A DNA stretch of 64,000 nucleotides from assembly GCA_021234155.1 (NCBI GenBank), contig JAJEKV010000067.1:421920-485919 (forward strand), written 5' to 3'. Below are positions 34,391-47,270 of the stretch, piece after piece; position 1 is the stretch's first letter; every line of letters starts with the position of its first letter. The DNA is from Isoetes taiwanensis (lineage: Eukaryota > Streptophyta > Lycopodiopsida > Isoetales > Isoetaceae). Made by a program: the position numbers and the translations under genes. Under the pieces are notes generated by a model, which was not told the DNA's origin, did no database searches, and saw nothing but the letters and a program-made list of their open reading frames with translations.

Positions 34391-36203
34391 TGAGAAGTTG
34401 CTGAAGCATGGAATGACATGCTAAAGTCAAATAACCTCGACTTCATCTCAAAAGCAGATTACTCCCCAGTGGTAGCATAGCTTTCATCTTCAATAACTTA
34501 TAACTATAAACATGCATATAATCTCGCTTCTCGTGGCAAAAAGACTTACAAGTGGGTAGCGACATTTGTTTGGTGATTCGTTACAGCCTGGAGCCAACAC
34601 CATGTGGAGGAACTCCAATGATGAGGAGGTTAATCTCCTCCTTGAGGGGGTTATGCAAAATAACCCCGAGGGGTCAAGAGTGAGAGAGGGTTATTTTTCA
34701 TGACTTCCAGAGGAGTGGAGGCTGGACCTCCCTTAACCACGCCCGGAAAGCAAGTTCTTCCATGCCGAAAGCAACAAAAACGATTGGAAATAATGCTATC
34801 TCCTAAACTCTTTTGTCCGTTCTTACATAAAAATAAAGGGAAAGAATGCCATAACTACAAATCTCAAAGATCAAGCAAGAAAGGAAAGAATGACATAGCC
34901 GCGAAATCACAACATTGAAGCAACAAGCAAGTTAATGCAATAATCGAAAACCAAACACGTAACTCCAACTCGGCAAATTTTTGAGCAAATAGGGTGCCAT
35001 GTTTTACATATATCAAAAAACAAGGTGTTAAGACTGGAGGCTGCTCCTACATGCACGGAGGGTGAAGTGGCTTAAATCATAGTTCAAAGTCATATTTGGC
35101 ATGATTGATTACTTCATTATGTAAACATATATACTATATTCTTGCAAGCATGAACCCCGCTATAGGTGCTATCCTCAAAGTTAAAATATCTTCGACATTA
35201 AACGGCAAAATCACAAGTAAGTGACATTAGCTGACAACACTAGGCACATGTTTACTAGTTCTTTTCTATATTGCCTCCATTGTGGTCTAAAGGCCTGTAA
35301 ATTGCCAAAGTAGCTCCAATTAGCAAGCACCGCAGAGCCCTCTGTTTATTAGAAGACGCTGATCATTGAGTTTCATATCAACGACCTTTGGTTAAATGAT
35401 GTTCACGTTGTTCAAGCCATACCAGGTGTTGCCCAATAAGGTTCTCGGGAAAATAGGTCGCTATAGATCGCCATAGCCAAACAAAAACATACTGGAGCAT
35501 GTGTATATCTAGGTCAACAATGTTCATATACTTGCGTAAGCTCCCTCATTTAATGGATTTTCTCAATTAGCAAGACTTAAAAAAATCAAATTTAGTCAGT
35601 CAGGTTTGTTTATTATTGCTTTTGCTTTTTATTTTTGAACAAAAACGATGTCTCCCATAAACAACCACAACAGTAAATTCTTCTTTTTTGCACATTATGT
35701 TTTATCGAAAAGAATAGACATGGTGAAGAGACAATTGCGTGACTTTATTGAAGATGTTATAGACCATCTTCTAAATCGCCCAAAATTTTGATGCAGAGCG
35801 TCCTTCCTTCTTATTTTCCAACGTATCGGCTGTCCATTTTCTCATGGTCTTTAACTTGCTAGGAGCTAGCCTCAATTTCGTAAGATGGCCTAACTTAGTC
35901 ATATTGCGTGATCGACCGTCACATGGTATCCACAAGAAATTACAAAACACTAATGACTTTAATATGAACATGAGGCCCGATCCCCACCAACCGGCTCACC
36001 ACCAAACCCACCTCGGATCACTGGGGCCGGCCGGATCTGTCAACTTATGGCCTCAGATCAGAGGTTGGAGCTTCTTGACACCTCTCGCTTCGACATGCTC
36101 ACCATGATTAGACCATGACTTAAGATGCTCCAATACTCCAGCTTGCCTAAGGCTCTTGATGGCATAACCCAGCCCCATACCAGCAGCCAGCTCTGGATCT
36201 CGA
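34391..36203. other. no gene supported
   Basis: Apart from the hairpins near 34.65 kb this stretch shows only short frames. A GC-richer patch at 35980-36060 (GGCCGGCCGG) has no recognised content. Confidence 0.35.
34623..34668. repeat. two adjacent small hairpins
   Basis: GAGGAGGTTAATCTCCTCC and GGGGTTATGCAAAATAACCCC stand almost side by side, each a near-perfect inverted repeat with a short loop. No gene nearby explains them. Confidence 0.6.
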
Positions 36204-36678
36204 ACCTCTACCAAAATAACTCAATGTCCTAATACGACCATTTTAACCAATCTAACCAAGTGAGCTAATGTGACTATTTTTTTACTTTAAATCTATGTTT
36301 TTTATAATAACCCATTGAATTGTTTTAGAGATATGGTCTATGGTTTCAAGAATTATATCTATATCAAATCCTCGAGCCCCCTCAAGTTATTTTGCTACAC
36401 ATTCTAAACGAGGTGCACCCCTCGACTACCACAGCCGCCTGACTCCCAGCACGGTGAAATACCTGGACCAACCTCTACCAAAATAACTCAATGGCCCTAA
36501 TACGACTACTTTAACCAATCTTAATCGCTGAGCTAATGACTATTTTTTTATCTTAAATCTATGTTTTTTTTATAATAACCTATATTGAATTGTTTTTAGA
36601 GATATGGTCTATGGTTTCAATTATATCTTTATATCAAATCTCCGAACCCCCCGGGTTATTTTGTTACATATTCATTTC
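36204..36678. repeat. tandem duplication, two units of about 208 bp, period 267
   Basis: Units 36204-36411 and 36471-36678 both start ACCTCTACCAAAATAACTCA and share GAGATATGGTCTATGGTTTCA and TTATTTTG near their ends. About 60 bp separates them. They differ by indels of one to several bases. No coding sequence. Confidence 0.85.
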
Positions 36679-37239
36679 TTGGGGAAGGATACAAATATAT
36701 ACTGTGTCAATTTCACCTATTAATCAGTGGGACCACTTTTTCTCAGCTTCCACCCAATTGGTAGTTAGAAGAAAAGGATGCATCAAATAACACAAGTATG
36801 TTAATTTCCGTAGTATTAAGTCTTACAACCTATTAGGCCATGCAGTAACTCCGATGGAATGAACGACCGATGCATTAACCATGCTAAACCATATTTCCAA
36901 GCCATCTCCGGAAATATTGGTCATCACACTCAACATGCCACCACCGCCTTTAAACGCCTTAAAAATGGATACATTGTTAGAAATGAAGCACTTCTCGCTT
37001 AAATGTGTTTTATATATATTTATTGAAGCTCTATGAATATACTATAAAGCATGAACGCGTCTCTTAAGAAAGTGGCAAATACACGTATCAAGGATCTAAT
37101 AGTATAAAGCATGAATGTGTTGCTCTAAGCCGAAAGTGGCAAAATACATGTATCAAGGATCATGGTCAGAGATCATATGGTAGAAGAGTTCAAAATGAAA
37201 ATATACAAATAATCGAATATATAGTTTTAATTTTTAAAA
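36679..37239. other. no gene; one short tandem duplication
   Basis: At about 37041-37160 two units share TATAAAGCATGAA, AAAGTGGCAAA and GTATCAAGGATC (period about 60 bp). Otherwise AT-rich with nothing recognised. Confidence 0.6.
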
Positions 37240-38780
37240 ATAAGAATAGAACAGAATAAATAGAATTGTTTTTATCGTCCACTATAATCAATCTTCTATG
37301 GGGACCCAATACAGTCGCCACACGCCTCGATTAAAACCCTCCCAAGGGTTTTCGAGGGAAACCGCGGAAGTGTTTGAATAAGATCGGCCGACATCAATTA
37401 AATAGTTGATCGGGGCATATTCGGTGCCCTCAAGTCCAAAGATTCTCAATGTATGACCGGTGAGCCATCTGTCGCAAGGCCCAAAGTATCATGTGAGCGT
37501 CGCCATCGCCCAATCAACCGAAAGCATACGCGTCCTAATTTCATCATATGCCGGGCCGGTGCGTATCGGTCACATCCTCAAATTCTCGGCCCGCGCCTTT
37601 GACAAACCCTCATTCCGGGCGCGGGTTTCAATCCACTGGCTCAACCGAGATGGTGGGCACCTGTGCGCACGGAGGCTTATATGCTCGGGCGCTTTTTCAT
37701 GGGCGATGTGAACGAGGGTAGCCAGGGCCTCGCTTCATCGTGGGATTTATGTGCTGCTTGTAATAAAGTCGCTTTGACTTGCCTTTATTCCTCGGAATCC
37801 CTAAAAGCTATCGGAGAAACAAGCATCAAGGTAACATCTCAGCCGCCAATGACCAGCTTACCCTCGATGCACATAAAGTTCTCGACATCTCCATCTAGTT
37901 AGCCATCGCACTCTTTATCCTTCCAACAATTCTGGAGTCGCCAGGTCCCATTGCCACGCGATAAGCTGCGCGACCCATCATCATCCATATATTTGGCCAA
38001 TCTTCCGGAAATAGACGATGTGTCTATCAAGGGTCGCTGCTGGCGGCAGGAAACCCGCTTCCCGCAACAAAATTCTGATATGGGACCGTGATTTCACTGA
38101 AAGTGCCCTCGGGTGGCTAAGAAGGCCTTCAGACTCGCTTCCTAAGTCGCCTCCAAGTAGCAAGGCACACCCTACCGGGGCCCCGACCAACTCAGACAAA
38201 AAGAACTGCTCTACCAATGCCCTCAACGCATGTGCCCGATGCCCTCCCAATCATATAGTTCTCGCTCGTGGTTATTGTTCTCAGATTGCATAGAGTGCTT
38301 TCCAAAATTTCATTGTTACACGCAATCTTATGGAAGTGTTCCAAAGATAGTGTAGAAGGAACTCCACTCCCGTGATACTTATAGGGTGGATGTCACCTCC
38401 AATTTTGTTGTGCCCTCGACAAGCTGAATGAAGGGGGCCTTGATGGCGAGGATGAGATTAGGGGACCACTCGTCTTGGGCCGCATTGATGTTCATGTTTG
38501 TGGCCTCGCACGTAATCCGCAGCACTCCAAGTGAGACCGCATATCCTCGAGTGTGAGCTAAGAGGTCAACATCGCCCCAGATAGATGAGTTGTCTGATGA
38601 CTCCGATGCAAGTCAGTCCTCGGCCACCCCCTATTGTCCATGAGCCGTTCCAACTCGGGTCAATGTACGCATTCAAACAATGTTGGGGGAAAGAGGACAC
38701 ATCCCTCGGCGACCCCAATAATGCTATAGTGAATGGTTGTCCCTATTATCCAGAGATTCGCCTCGCATTACTGTGACAAC
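37240..38780 (-). mobile_element. degenerate LINE: C-terminal half of reverse transcriptase and 3' end
   Basis: On the minus strand from 38780 downwards: a motif like the RT block IGVxxGCxLxPTLF (IGVAEGCVLFPPTLF), then GDVDLLAHTR, which is where the catalytic YxDD block lies (only D-x-D-like residues survive), and RITCEATNMNINA. Beyond this the frame breaks repeatedly. The 3' part (37380-37240) has the same stem-loop type as other copies (plus strand GGGTTTTCGAGGGAAACC), GGGACCCAATACAG and a degenerate AATAG tail (AGAATAGAACAGAATAAATAG). The copy is GC-richer than its AT-rich surroundings. The N-terminal half is absent. Confidence 0.7.
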
Positions 38781-40328
38781 CTCGTGATAATGCATTTTTA
38801 CCTACAAACTCTAGTTGCCGCCAATCTTTCCCCATGAACTTTCACAAGGCCCCAAATTTCATAAAATATAATCATGATAGAAACCCTGTGATAAGGGTGG
38901 TTTTTTAATACATGCAAGCCATAATGTCAATAAAACTAGATGACTTTCATGGTTTCTTTAAGACACTACTAGTTTGATCATAAGCCTTATACTAATTCTA
39001 TGTCTTACACTACTTAAAATTACATCGGGTTTACTTAGACGATTTTTAAGCATACATTATCAATATTATAATTAAAGATTATTTACATACTAGTTTTTTA
39101 CATACTAGTTATCACTATCATATACATATTTTAACCCAATTTAATCCTCCAAGTTTATTAGTTCAAAACCACGCTGATTTTGAAAGTGCTATGGTTTTTA
39201 AGTACATGCTTATTTACTATGCTTGTTGGCCAGCCTACCATATTGGCTTATAAGCTCAGAAGCTTTTTTATCATACTGCTTCAATCCTTAAAGCCACACG
39301 CATTTTTATGCATAATTTTTACAATAACTAGTATTTCCAACTATTATATCTAACTCCAGGCAACTACTTTTAGAGCATGATTCATATTTATGTAAATCAT
39401 GCTATGTACATTGACTTATTTAGTGGGTTGTATTTATGTGGTCTATATGCTTTTTATCTTGTTTTCACCGCGTGCATTGTACTTTTCTCGGCCAATGTAT
39501 TCTCGAAAGTGGTATACTATTCAAGATCCATACAATATGCAATAATTTTGTCTCAAAAAGGATTTGGATTATTTAAAATGTTTATCATGCATGCTTTAGG
39601 TATTCCCTTGTATATTTAGAGTGGTGAGGAGCTCTAGAGGTGTCAAATCCTTCAGCTACTAATAATGTATCATTCTAGCTAAAGTTGAGGGCAACCGCTA
39701 CTTGTGATAAGGATATTGTCCTAATGTAAAACTCTAAATACTGTCAAGCATGTTCTAAGACTTTTATTCCTTACAATGTAAACAATATTCACTCTTAGAT
39801 GCAGGATGGGGAAAAATAATGGTGAATTCTGATGATGACATTTTCTCTATCCTCATTTCCATCTAACCTTATTTTAGAAGCCCGTACCACTTAGCCAAGC
39901 TAAAATTTTAAAATTTCAAGAAAGTACAAGATCCTTTTTTAATCCATTGTTCCATCTAACAATAAGATGATAGATGTTCAAATAATTAACTTCACCTAGG
40001 TAACAATTTAGAACAACATGCTTCACTTATATTCAATGAAAAAGAGTTAGGAAAAATTCAAAACCAAATTTTGAATTTAAAAAGTAATTTATCTGCTGCA
40101 TCTCATTGGCTCCATTAGTTTCCATGGGAATGGAATCGTAAGCTCACATTTAATTAAAGTGGGTCAAATCAAATCGGACTCCTCGTGGACGAAAACGGGG
40201 GACTCCTATTGAATATAGAAACAAAAATTCCTGAATCAATAACAGAATTACACATCAATAATAAAAGAACTGGTAGCTTGTTTTCCCCATACCTTACAAA
40301 CCAATTAGTCATAGGTAATGAAAGCAAA
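38781..40328. other. no gene supported
   Basis: AT-rich. An 80-codon frame at 39377-39619 is hydrophobic (LYLCGLYAFYLVFTACIVLF) but isolated and unrecognised. TTACATACTAGTT is repeated side by side near 39085 and 39098. Confidence 0.35.
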
Positions 40329-40502
40329 TGGGAGGGGAGGGAAGGGAGGAGGGGGAAGGGTGAAAGGGGAGGGGTGGAAGGAGGAGGAGGAAGGGCAAAG
40401 GGGGGGAGGGGTGGAAGGGGAGGAGGGGGGAAGGGGAGGGGAGGGAAGGGAGGGGAAGGGAGGGGAAGGGGTATGGGGAAGAGGGGAATGCATGAGGAGG
40501 GG
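40329..40502. repeat. 170-bp polypurine (G/A) tract
   Basis: The plus strand is almost pure purine for about 170 bases, made of GGGAGG, GGAAGG and GAGGGG blocks with very few pyrimidines (single T or C at intervals). The mirrored minus strand is nearly pure pyrimidine. Such tracts can form triplex (H-DNA) and G-quadruplex structures and often evolve by slippage. Long frames across it on both strands are low-complexity artefacts. Confidence 0.9.
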
Positions 40503-43500
40503 GGTTCCATGGCCAAAACAAATCATTCGAAAAAAATAAAAGATTAATTAGATTTTGAAATAATATAACTAATTAACTAACTAATTATCAACAAATACCA
40601 AACAATTTAGACAACACCGAGAAATTTTTCTCGCCTCATGAGGCAAGAATGGCACATCCCTTCTGTGCTCCCAAGCCTTCAGCAGTCTCCCATGAATGGA
40701 TGCCTGCTGCAAGAAACGGACCCAAATATTTCTTTGTTAAGCCCATTGAACATTATACACAAAAATAAAAATAAAAACTCAAAGGAATTAAATATTATAA
40801 TCCTTTCCCGACTACCGAGTCGAGTAGGCACCTTCGATTTCATGCCCCGCAGGGGAGATCGAGATCTGGCCTTCATCTTTGCTCTTCATTATCACATTCC
40901 CAAAACCGTGCATAAACTTTGCCGACCTGATGAGATAGGGCAGTTTGAGCAGCTACCTATTTTCACAATATGCTTTTCTTTATCCTCGACATTGCAAAAT
41001 CCATCTTCGGGCGCCAATGAGCTGGAATCCGGAGACGTACAAGACAGGGCAAACACCCACAGGAGACAAGCAGAGAGCCGATGAAGCCGATCTCTAAGAC
41101 AAAGAGGGCAAACACCCAGCAATGGCTTTGCAGAAGGATGCAAAAAACAGAAGATCGGTGGCTTCTGCACTGGTGGCTTTGCAAAAGGATGCAAAAAACA
41201 GAAGCCCAACTCAGGCGCCATAGCCGCATCCAGATGCTTCAAGTGTAGGTGTTCTTCAAGTCTGGCGCCTGCAACCTCCATTCGCTGCCGGAATGAGAAA
41301 AACAGATTCTTAGTCTAAAGACCGATATGAGGATATGGAGTTGGAGATGAGCCCCTCAGTCGGATCTTCTTGATCTTATGCTTAAGAGCCCTGTCGCATC
41401 TTCTTGATTATTTATTGTTGCACATCTAGTGCCTTTGATTCCATCCCCATCTGTTTTGTCTGAGTTTTCTTACTGCTTCTGCTGATTCAAAGGTGGCCAC
41501 AAGCTTTCTTCCTGTGGCTTTCAGAATAAGCAGGTGGAGATGGAGAAGAATATGAGATTGGTGGAGGTGAAGATCTGGCTCTTTCAACTGGTGCAGGCGA
41601 TGAATGAACTGGTGGTGGAGCGGGGGATGAATAAGCAGGGGATTATTTTTTGTTGCCCCTTTTCCTTCGTTGCATGGCGCTCACAGGGCAGCCGATTCAA
41701 GCGTCTCCATTCAAGCCGATTCAACCGGCCTTTCCCTTTCGACGGATTTGGTGAGCGCACGATCCACTGGGGCTTCAGATCTACTAGATCTTCTGTTGCA
41801 GATCTCAAAGGAGGTAGAAACGGGGAGGGGAGGGGCAGATAGAGGTTTTTGGATGAATTTTTGTTTTGATGCAATCATGCAATCGAACCGTCGTTCCGTA
41901 CCTTATAGCATGCCCAATCACACGATGTCTAGCTTGTTACGAGGCACGCGGACAAGGCATGGAACCGGTGCCCCGGGGGAGGAGGAGGAGGAAGAGAATA
42001 TTCTTTTTGAATCTTCGTATCGTTGAAATTGTGATGGAAAAACTATGCAATAATTCAAAAATACAAGTTGGACAACTACATCTTGTGTACACATGTTGTC
42101 ATTTGACTTTAAATGCTTTTTGAAAGCTTGTCTCTAAGGGATACCATTTGCAAATGAGCAAGTTGAAAAATAACCATGTACAAGGTTTGGTACGGTTGTT
42201 AATATTATGTTTGCTATAGGACAAAAAAAATGATGGTAGAGAAACAAATACCTATAGAAGCTCATTTGTTATTTTTGTGAAGATATTTCTAGCATAGAAA
42301 AAAAAGCGAACTATTGCAATGTTGGTGCCGATGGCATCAAATACTTACGCAGTTTAAATAATGTACATTTCACATCCCCTTAAGGATTTTTCTTGTAAGC
42401 AATATTCTCTATGATTTTTCTTGTTAAGGAGTTTCTTCGCGGAAGAAAATATTGTGGCAATGAAATTGGTAACCTACATTTGGGGTTTTGGTTTGGCTAC
42501 TAAATCCGGGTCACTTTATGCCTCCTCGATATCAAAAGATGCCGATAAAACCGGAAGACTATGGTTCGTGGCCATACAGCCAGATGGTTTATGCAATGCA
42601 GATGTCCCAGCTACTTAAAAAGAGGATTAGAAGGCATTGGGTATGCCCAAAATAACCGGAGAACATTGGTCGCTACGTAATCCCAGGTGATTTCAAAAAT
42701 AGTTTTAATTTGCCCCTCGAAGCTGTAGCTAAAGCTTTGAATACATAGCTTCTACCGGCAAAAAATGGCCCGAACTTGTTGCTTGTAAAAAGGGCTTCAG
42801 GCATGTTGTCTAATCGAGATGCAGCGAGGCATTTGCAAAATCGCTTTTGCAAAAGAGGCATTTATAAAATCGCTTTTATGTGCCTTTCAATCGTGATGTA
42901 CGGCCTCATGTCGTATATAGATTTCTGGGCGCGTAGATTGTTATTTTGGTTTTTCTTCTTTGTTGGCGCCGAACTACCGGCAAAGATACATTTGTTCCTA
43001 GCAAAAATACAAGGATCAAGTGCTGATCATAATATGGGTGTTTGGATCTTTGTGTTTTGAACCGCTGGCATCATTGGGATTTAGTAGCCGGGTTCTTATT
43101 AGCCAGTTCAGAGATCTTCCAACAAAGAAATTTGAAGATACTATTATGCAAGGCGACCAAAATGGTGATGATTCAAAACCAGTCGTCAGTGGATAGATGA
43201 GCCTTCCAAAACAGTTTGCTCATTTATATTTTTATGTATTGCTTCTAAGACCAATAAGGTAGCCGCCGAGTAATATAGCGCATTTATACACCCGCGGTTG
43301 TAAAATAAACTTGTTATTGCTTATTCCGTAAATATTTGCGGCATTGTGTGTATGGTATTAGCTTATACTCAAAGATGGAGGTATATCCATGGTCCTGGGT
43401 CGAAGTTCTGGTATGATTTTGGCTTTGTAAGATTTAGAGACGATCACAAATAGATCTTGGAATGCATGCACTGTGGTAAGCCCTATGCAAGATAAGTGAT

Positions 43501-43900
43501 TTGTTAGTTTGTGCGTTTATCCGATCAATACCACGTGATTTGTATGTGCTAGATGCTTGTAGCATGCTCCAGACATCGTACTATTTAAATTTTAAGTGCT
43601 TGGATGCTTGTAGCATGACCTGGTATTATGTTTAAAGCAACAAGGTTTGTCGCTACATTGCAAACTTTGTTTATCAAGCCCATTTTCTTTCTTGTAAGAG
43701 GTCAACACCTTTGGGCAAAAGGATTAACCGGGCGCATCGCCTGGGAAATTACGTTGATTTCACTTTCAAATATCTCTATGTGTTCTACTTCCACCACCGC
43801 TCTAAGAAGGCCGCGATGGTCTTTAAAATAATGATTTGGTGATTTCAACATCTTTTACGAAGCTGTTCTAAGATTTAAAGAGCTGCAGCATGCTCCACTT
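40503..43900. other. no gene supported
   Basis: Several frames of 90-148 codons are present (for example 40638-41084 and 41281-40892), but they overlap on opposite strands and show no family motif. Two near-identical 25-bp pieces, AGGATGCAAAAAACAGAAG, occur at about 41134 and 41187, within a local duplication of roughly 50 bp. Confidence 0.35.
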
Positions 43901-46900
43901 TTTAGGCCGCTTTTGTAGACAAGGTTTGCCCATATTAAAAAGTTGAATGGCTTCTGTAGTGCCAATTAAGATTAGAATATGAATTTCACTTCACTAGCTC
44001 ATCATGGCATGATATTTTACTCTTCTTTGCTATTATTTTTGAGTTGTTTGTCTTATATGGCATGCTTACGTGTGGCATTTCATCTAAATGACACACTTCA
44101 ACAATTGAGCTATAGAGTTAATGCATTGTTACAATGAGGAAAGTTTGACAAAGAGTCTTGGGATATCTTAATAACTAAGGTATTTCTTCTCACGATTCAC
44201 ACCGTGGATAAAAGAAAATCGTGAAAAGTATCATGTAGAGCTGTTGGAAATGTACTTCCGCATATGGGGACATAAGGAAGGTTCTTCTTGCATCTCCGGG
44301 TTTCTTTCATAAAATTAGTTAGAGATTGAACCCAATCTCTTAATTTGTGGGTTGCTAAAATTACCCATTTTTATTGATAAGTTACTACTTCCTCCATTAA
44401 TGGACGCCATGAAGAATCGCTTCTGACAAATCCCCATCTTGGTCTCAAAGTGTTTTTGTAAGGATTCTCCTTTAGTATGTCTAATTTGCCGTTAAAATAT
44501 GATGTAACTGGTCAGGGTGTTGAGATAATATTTTTGTAGCCTCACATTTGTATCACTGTAACCTTTGTATTAATATGGCACATGAGAAAATGATATAAAC
44601 CACACATGAAAGATTTAAGAGATAGAAATTTCGTACCATAAATTTGTCACGTGCCAGCTATTTCTTATTAGATGTTCTACATGTGGACATATCCTCGGTG
44701 GTATTTACAACAAGTAGAACGCTCGTTAAGGGCGCCTTTCTCTTATTAGGTGCCAAGGTACAATCCCTTCCTTTGGTGCTTTGTTTATGATTTATACCGA
44801 TTGGTATACGCTGTGACAAAATAAAGACTAGATGACTTCATTTCTACATAAAGATATAGACATAATGTCCGTGCTTTATGCCTTATAGTTCTATCTTCAC
44901 CGTAATTTCAAGTTTTGTTTTATTTTGTAATTTTGCTTTGTCATCGCTATTGCATCTCAAGATGTTACATTTGCCATTATATGATAAATGTACCGACATA
45001 TATCAACTCGAGGGCTTTGCCAGCGACCCTCAATTTCTCCACGCAAATATTTTTTACATTTGTTGGTATGCATTGCTTTTGGTTTAAATTTATGCATTAT
45101 GAATCGCTGTAATATAGACGTGGATTGTGCGTGTAAATTCTTATTTCTCTTATTGCAGTTGGTCCCACCGCTGGAGGCATTAAGTGGCTCTAAAAGATAT
45201 ATTGCAATATATGCACATCACTATTACAGTAGGGCCTCAAATGGCTTTGCATTTTAGATGACTATTAGTCAAAAGCCATTATGCATGGGGATGAGTTTCT
45301 TGCACTCAATGCCTAAGGGGCATTCATTCGTCATGGTACGTAAAGGACCTAAGCATATGTTGAATCATCAGACTTGTTCATGATCGTCACGAAGCGCTGT
45401 TCGCTTTACTTCCGAGCTCATTCTCCAAAGAAGAAGCAAAGATAAATCTATTTCCCATGTTCTCCCATGAGCATCTAAATACATGCTTGTCCCTGAACCG
45501 TCGTGAGCTTTATGATCACTGTGACTTAAGTGTTGTATAATGTTTATTGTGATCTTTATTGTGATTCATTGTGATCTCGCCACCATTCTATGATGAATTA
45601 GAAGAGGTTGAAGTATTCCTGGCGATTTGCCATTTTATCCCATGAATTTGATGCCACGATATTTATGATCTTCCTCCATGTTATGTGCGCTTCGAATTTA
45701 TTGATGTCTTCCATGATATGCGTGATCATTTTGCTTTATGATGGCGCTCTCATGGTGGACCTCGTGACTCATCACTTATTGATGGACTCGGGGCATCCGA
45801 TGATACGTCACCAAATTTGCTTGCCCTGCTAGAAAGACAATTCATATTGTTAGAATGGGAAGCACAAAAGGTCAATCCGAAGCCACAAAGGGAGAATCAA
45901 GGTCGCCTATGAAAAAATATTATTAAACGTCTTTCCCTCGCAATGATATGCACTGCTAAGCTTTACGTGTTAAGCTTGTAACCCTTGCTTGACAAAGTTA
46001 TTATTCAAGAGATTCTCGAACATTAGAGCAGCTAAGGACCTCACCACAAAATATAAAGACAATTAAAGAATTTATCAAATGAAATTAGCAATATCGCACT
46101 GCATTTGCAAGAGAAATGGTCGGGGAATATCTCTCAATATTGCGTATATATCTCAGAATGCTTATCCACCGGCGGCATTTTCCTTTATGGTAATATCTTT
46201 AATTACTGCTCATCGTGAGAGATATGTTCCACTGAAAAACTCTTTTAGAAGGATATATAGCAACAGCGTAATGCACGATGGGGAAATAATTGTCCAATCG
46301 ATGTTCTATTCTCGGCTTTATATTTTAGGTTGCTCGCTGTAGTCATTATGTGACAAAGCCGATGAATCCAGAATGATAATGTGTTTACTCCAAGCAAGAG
46401 GGTATTGTTGTAACAAATCTATACATAATGTTCATCCATAAAAAAATGACAACTCAAGTATACCATTTCCATTATAGAAAGAGGTGTATGGTTGATACTA
46501 CGTATTTTTATAACAAAAATTCATTGAAAAATTGAGCATCTTTGTCTTCAGGAGTATTTGCTTTTGTAATCAAAATACCGATAAGCAAGTTTGGATTAAA
46601 AAAAAAAAAAAGAAAATGCTTAAATGAACCATATGTCAAATAATACTAATTAATTAGAGACATCACACTTAGAACCACGTAAAAAAAATCGTGAACCCTC
46701 AAATTTTATTACGCTAATACATGAAGGTTGAATACTATGGTCTTCATCAGATACTAAACTTGGCACATGAAGCAATGTGCTGATATTACATAGGAAAATA
46801 AAAACACACTAGTTTTTGACATTATCATAGAAGAAAAATCATACTGGGTATATCTAAACTAAGCATACTCTTTATTGATAATTAATACCATAAAATACCA

Positions 46901-47270
46901 TAATAATTATACACTAAAATAACAAAGACAGATTAATCACAGAAAATATCATACTAATTACGCATCTAAAATTACAATGTCAATAAACCAAGGATAATAG
47001 ATGTGATCAAATATCATTCCGATAAACATGATAAATTAAGCAAGAGCATATCACAGCATTCAACTTGTTCAAAAACCAGCTATAAAATTTATCATCTTTC
47101 AATACCATGTGAAGAAACACTATTCGTGATGTCATGTTACTAAACTGCATTGATGAACTATATGGTATATAACTAGACATGATTTGTAAACTTTTGGCCC
47201 ACATACCTAAGATATTGATTTTGGGAGTTGGTTTTTACTTTGCGAAATCATTAGGAAAAGATCATACTAA
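43901..47270. other. no gene supported
   Basis: AT-rich with many short frames. TTATTGTGAT is repeated three times near 45545-45570. A 13-base A run lies near 46600. Nothing recognisable as a protein or RNA gene. Confidence 0.35.

Noticed and set aside
40169-40547. Long overlapping frames on both strands of Pro/Leu or Gly/Glu/Arg composition
   Set aside because: They are produced by the polypurine/polypyrimidine tract and have no domain or homology.
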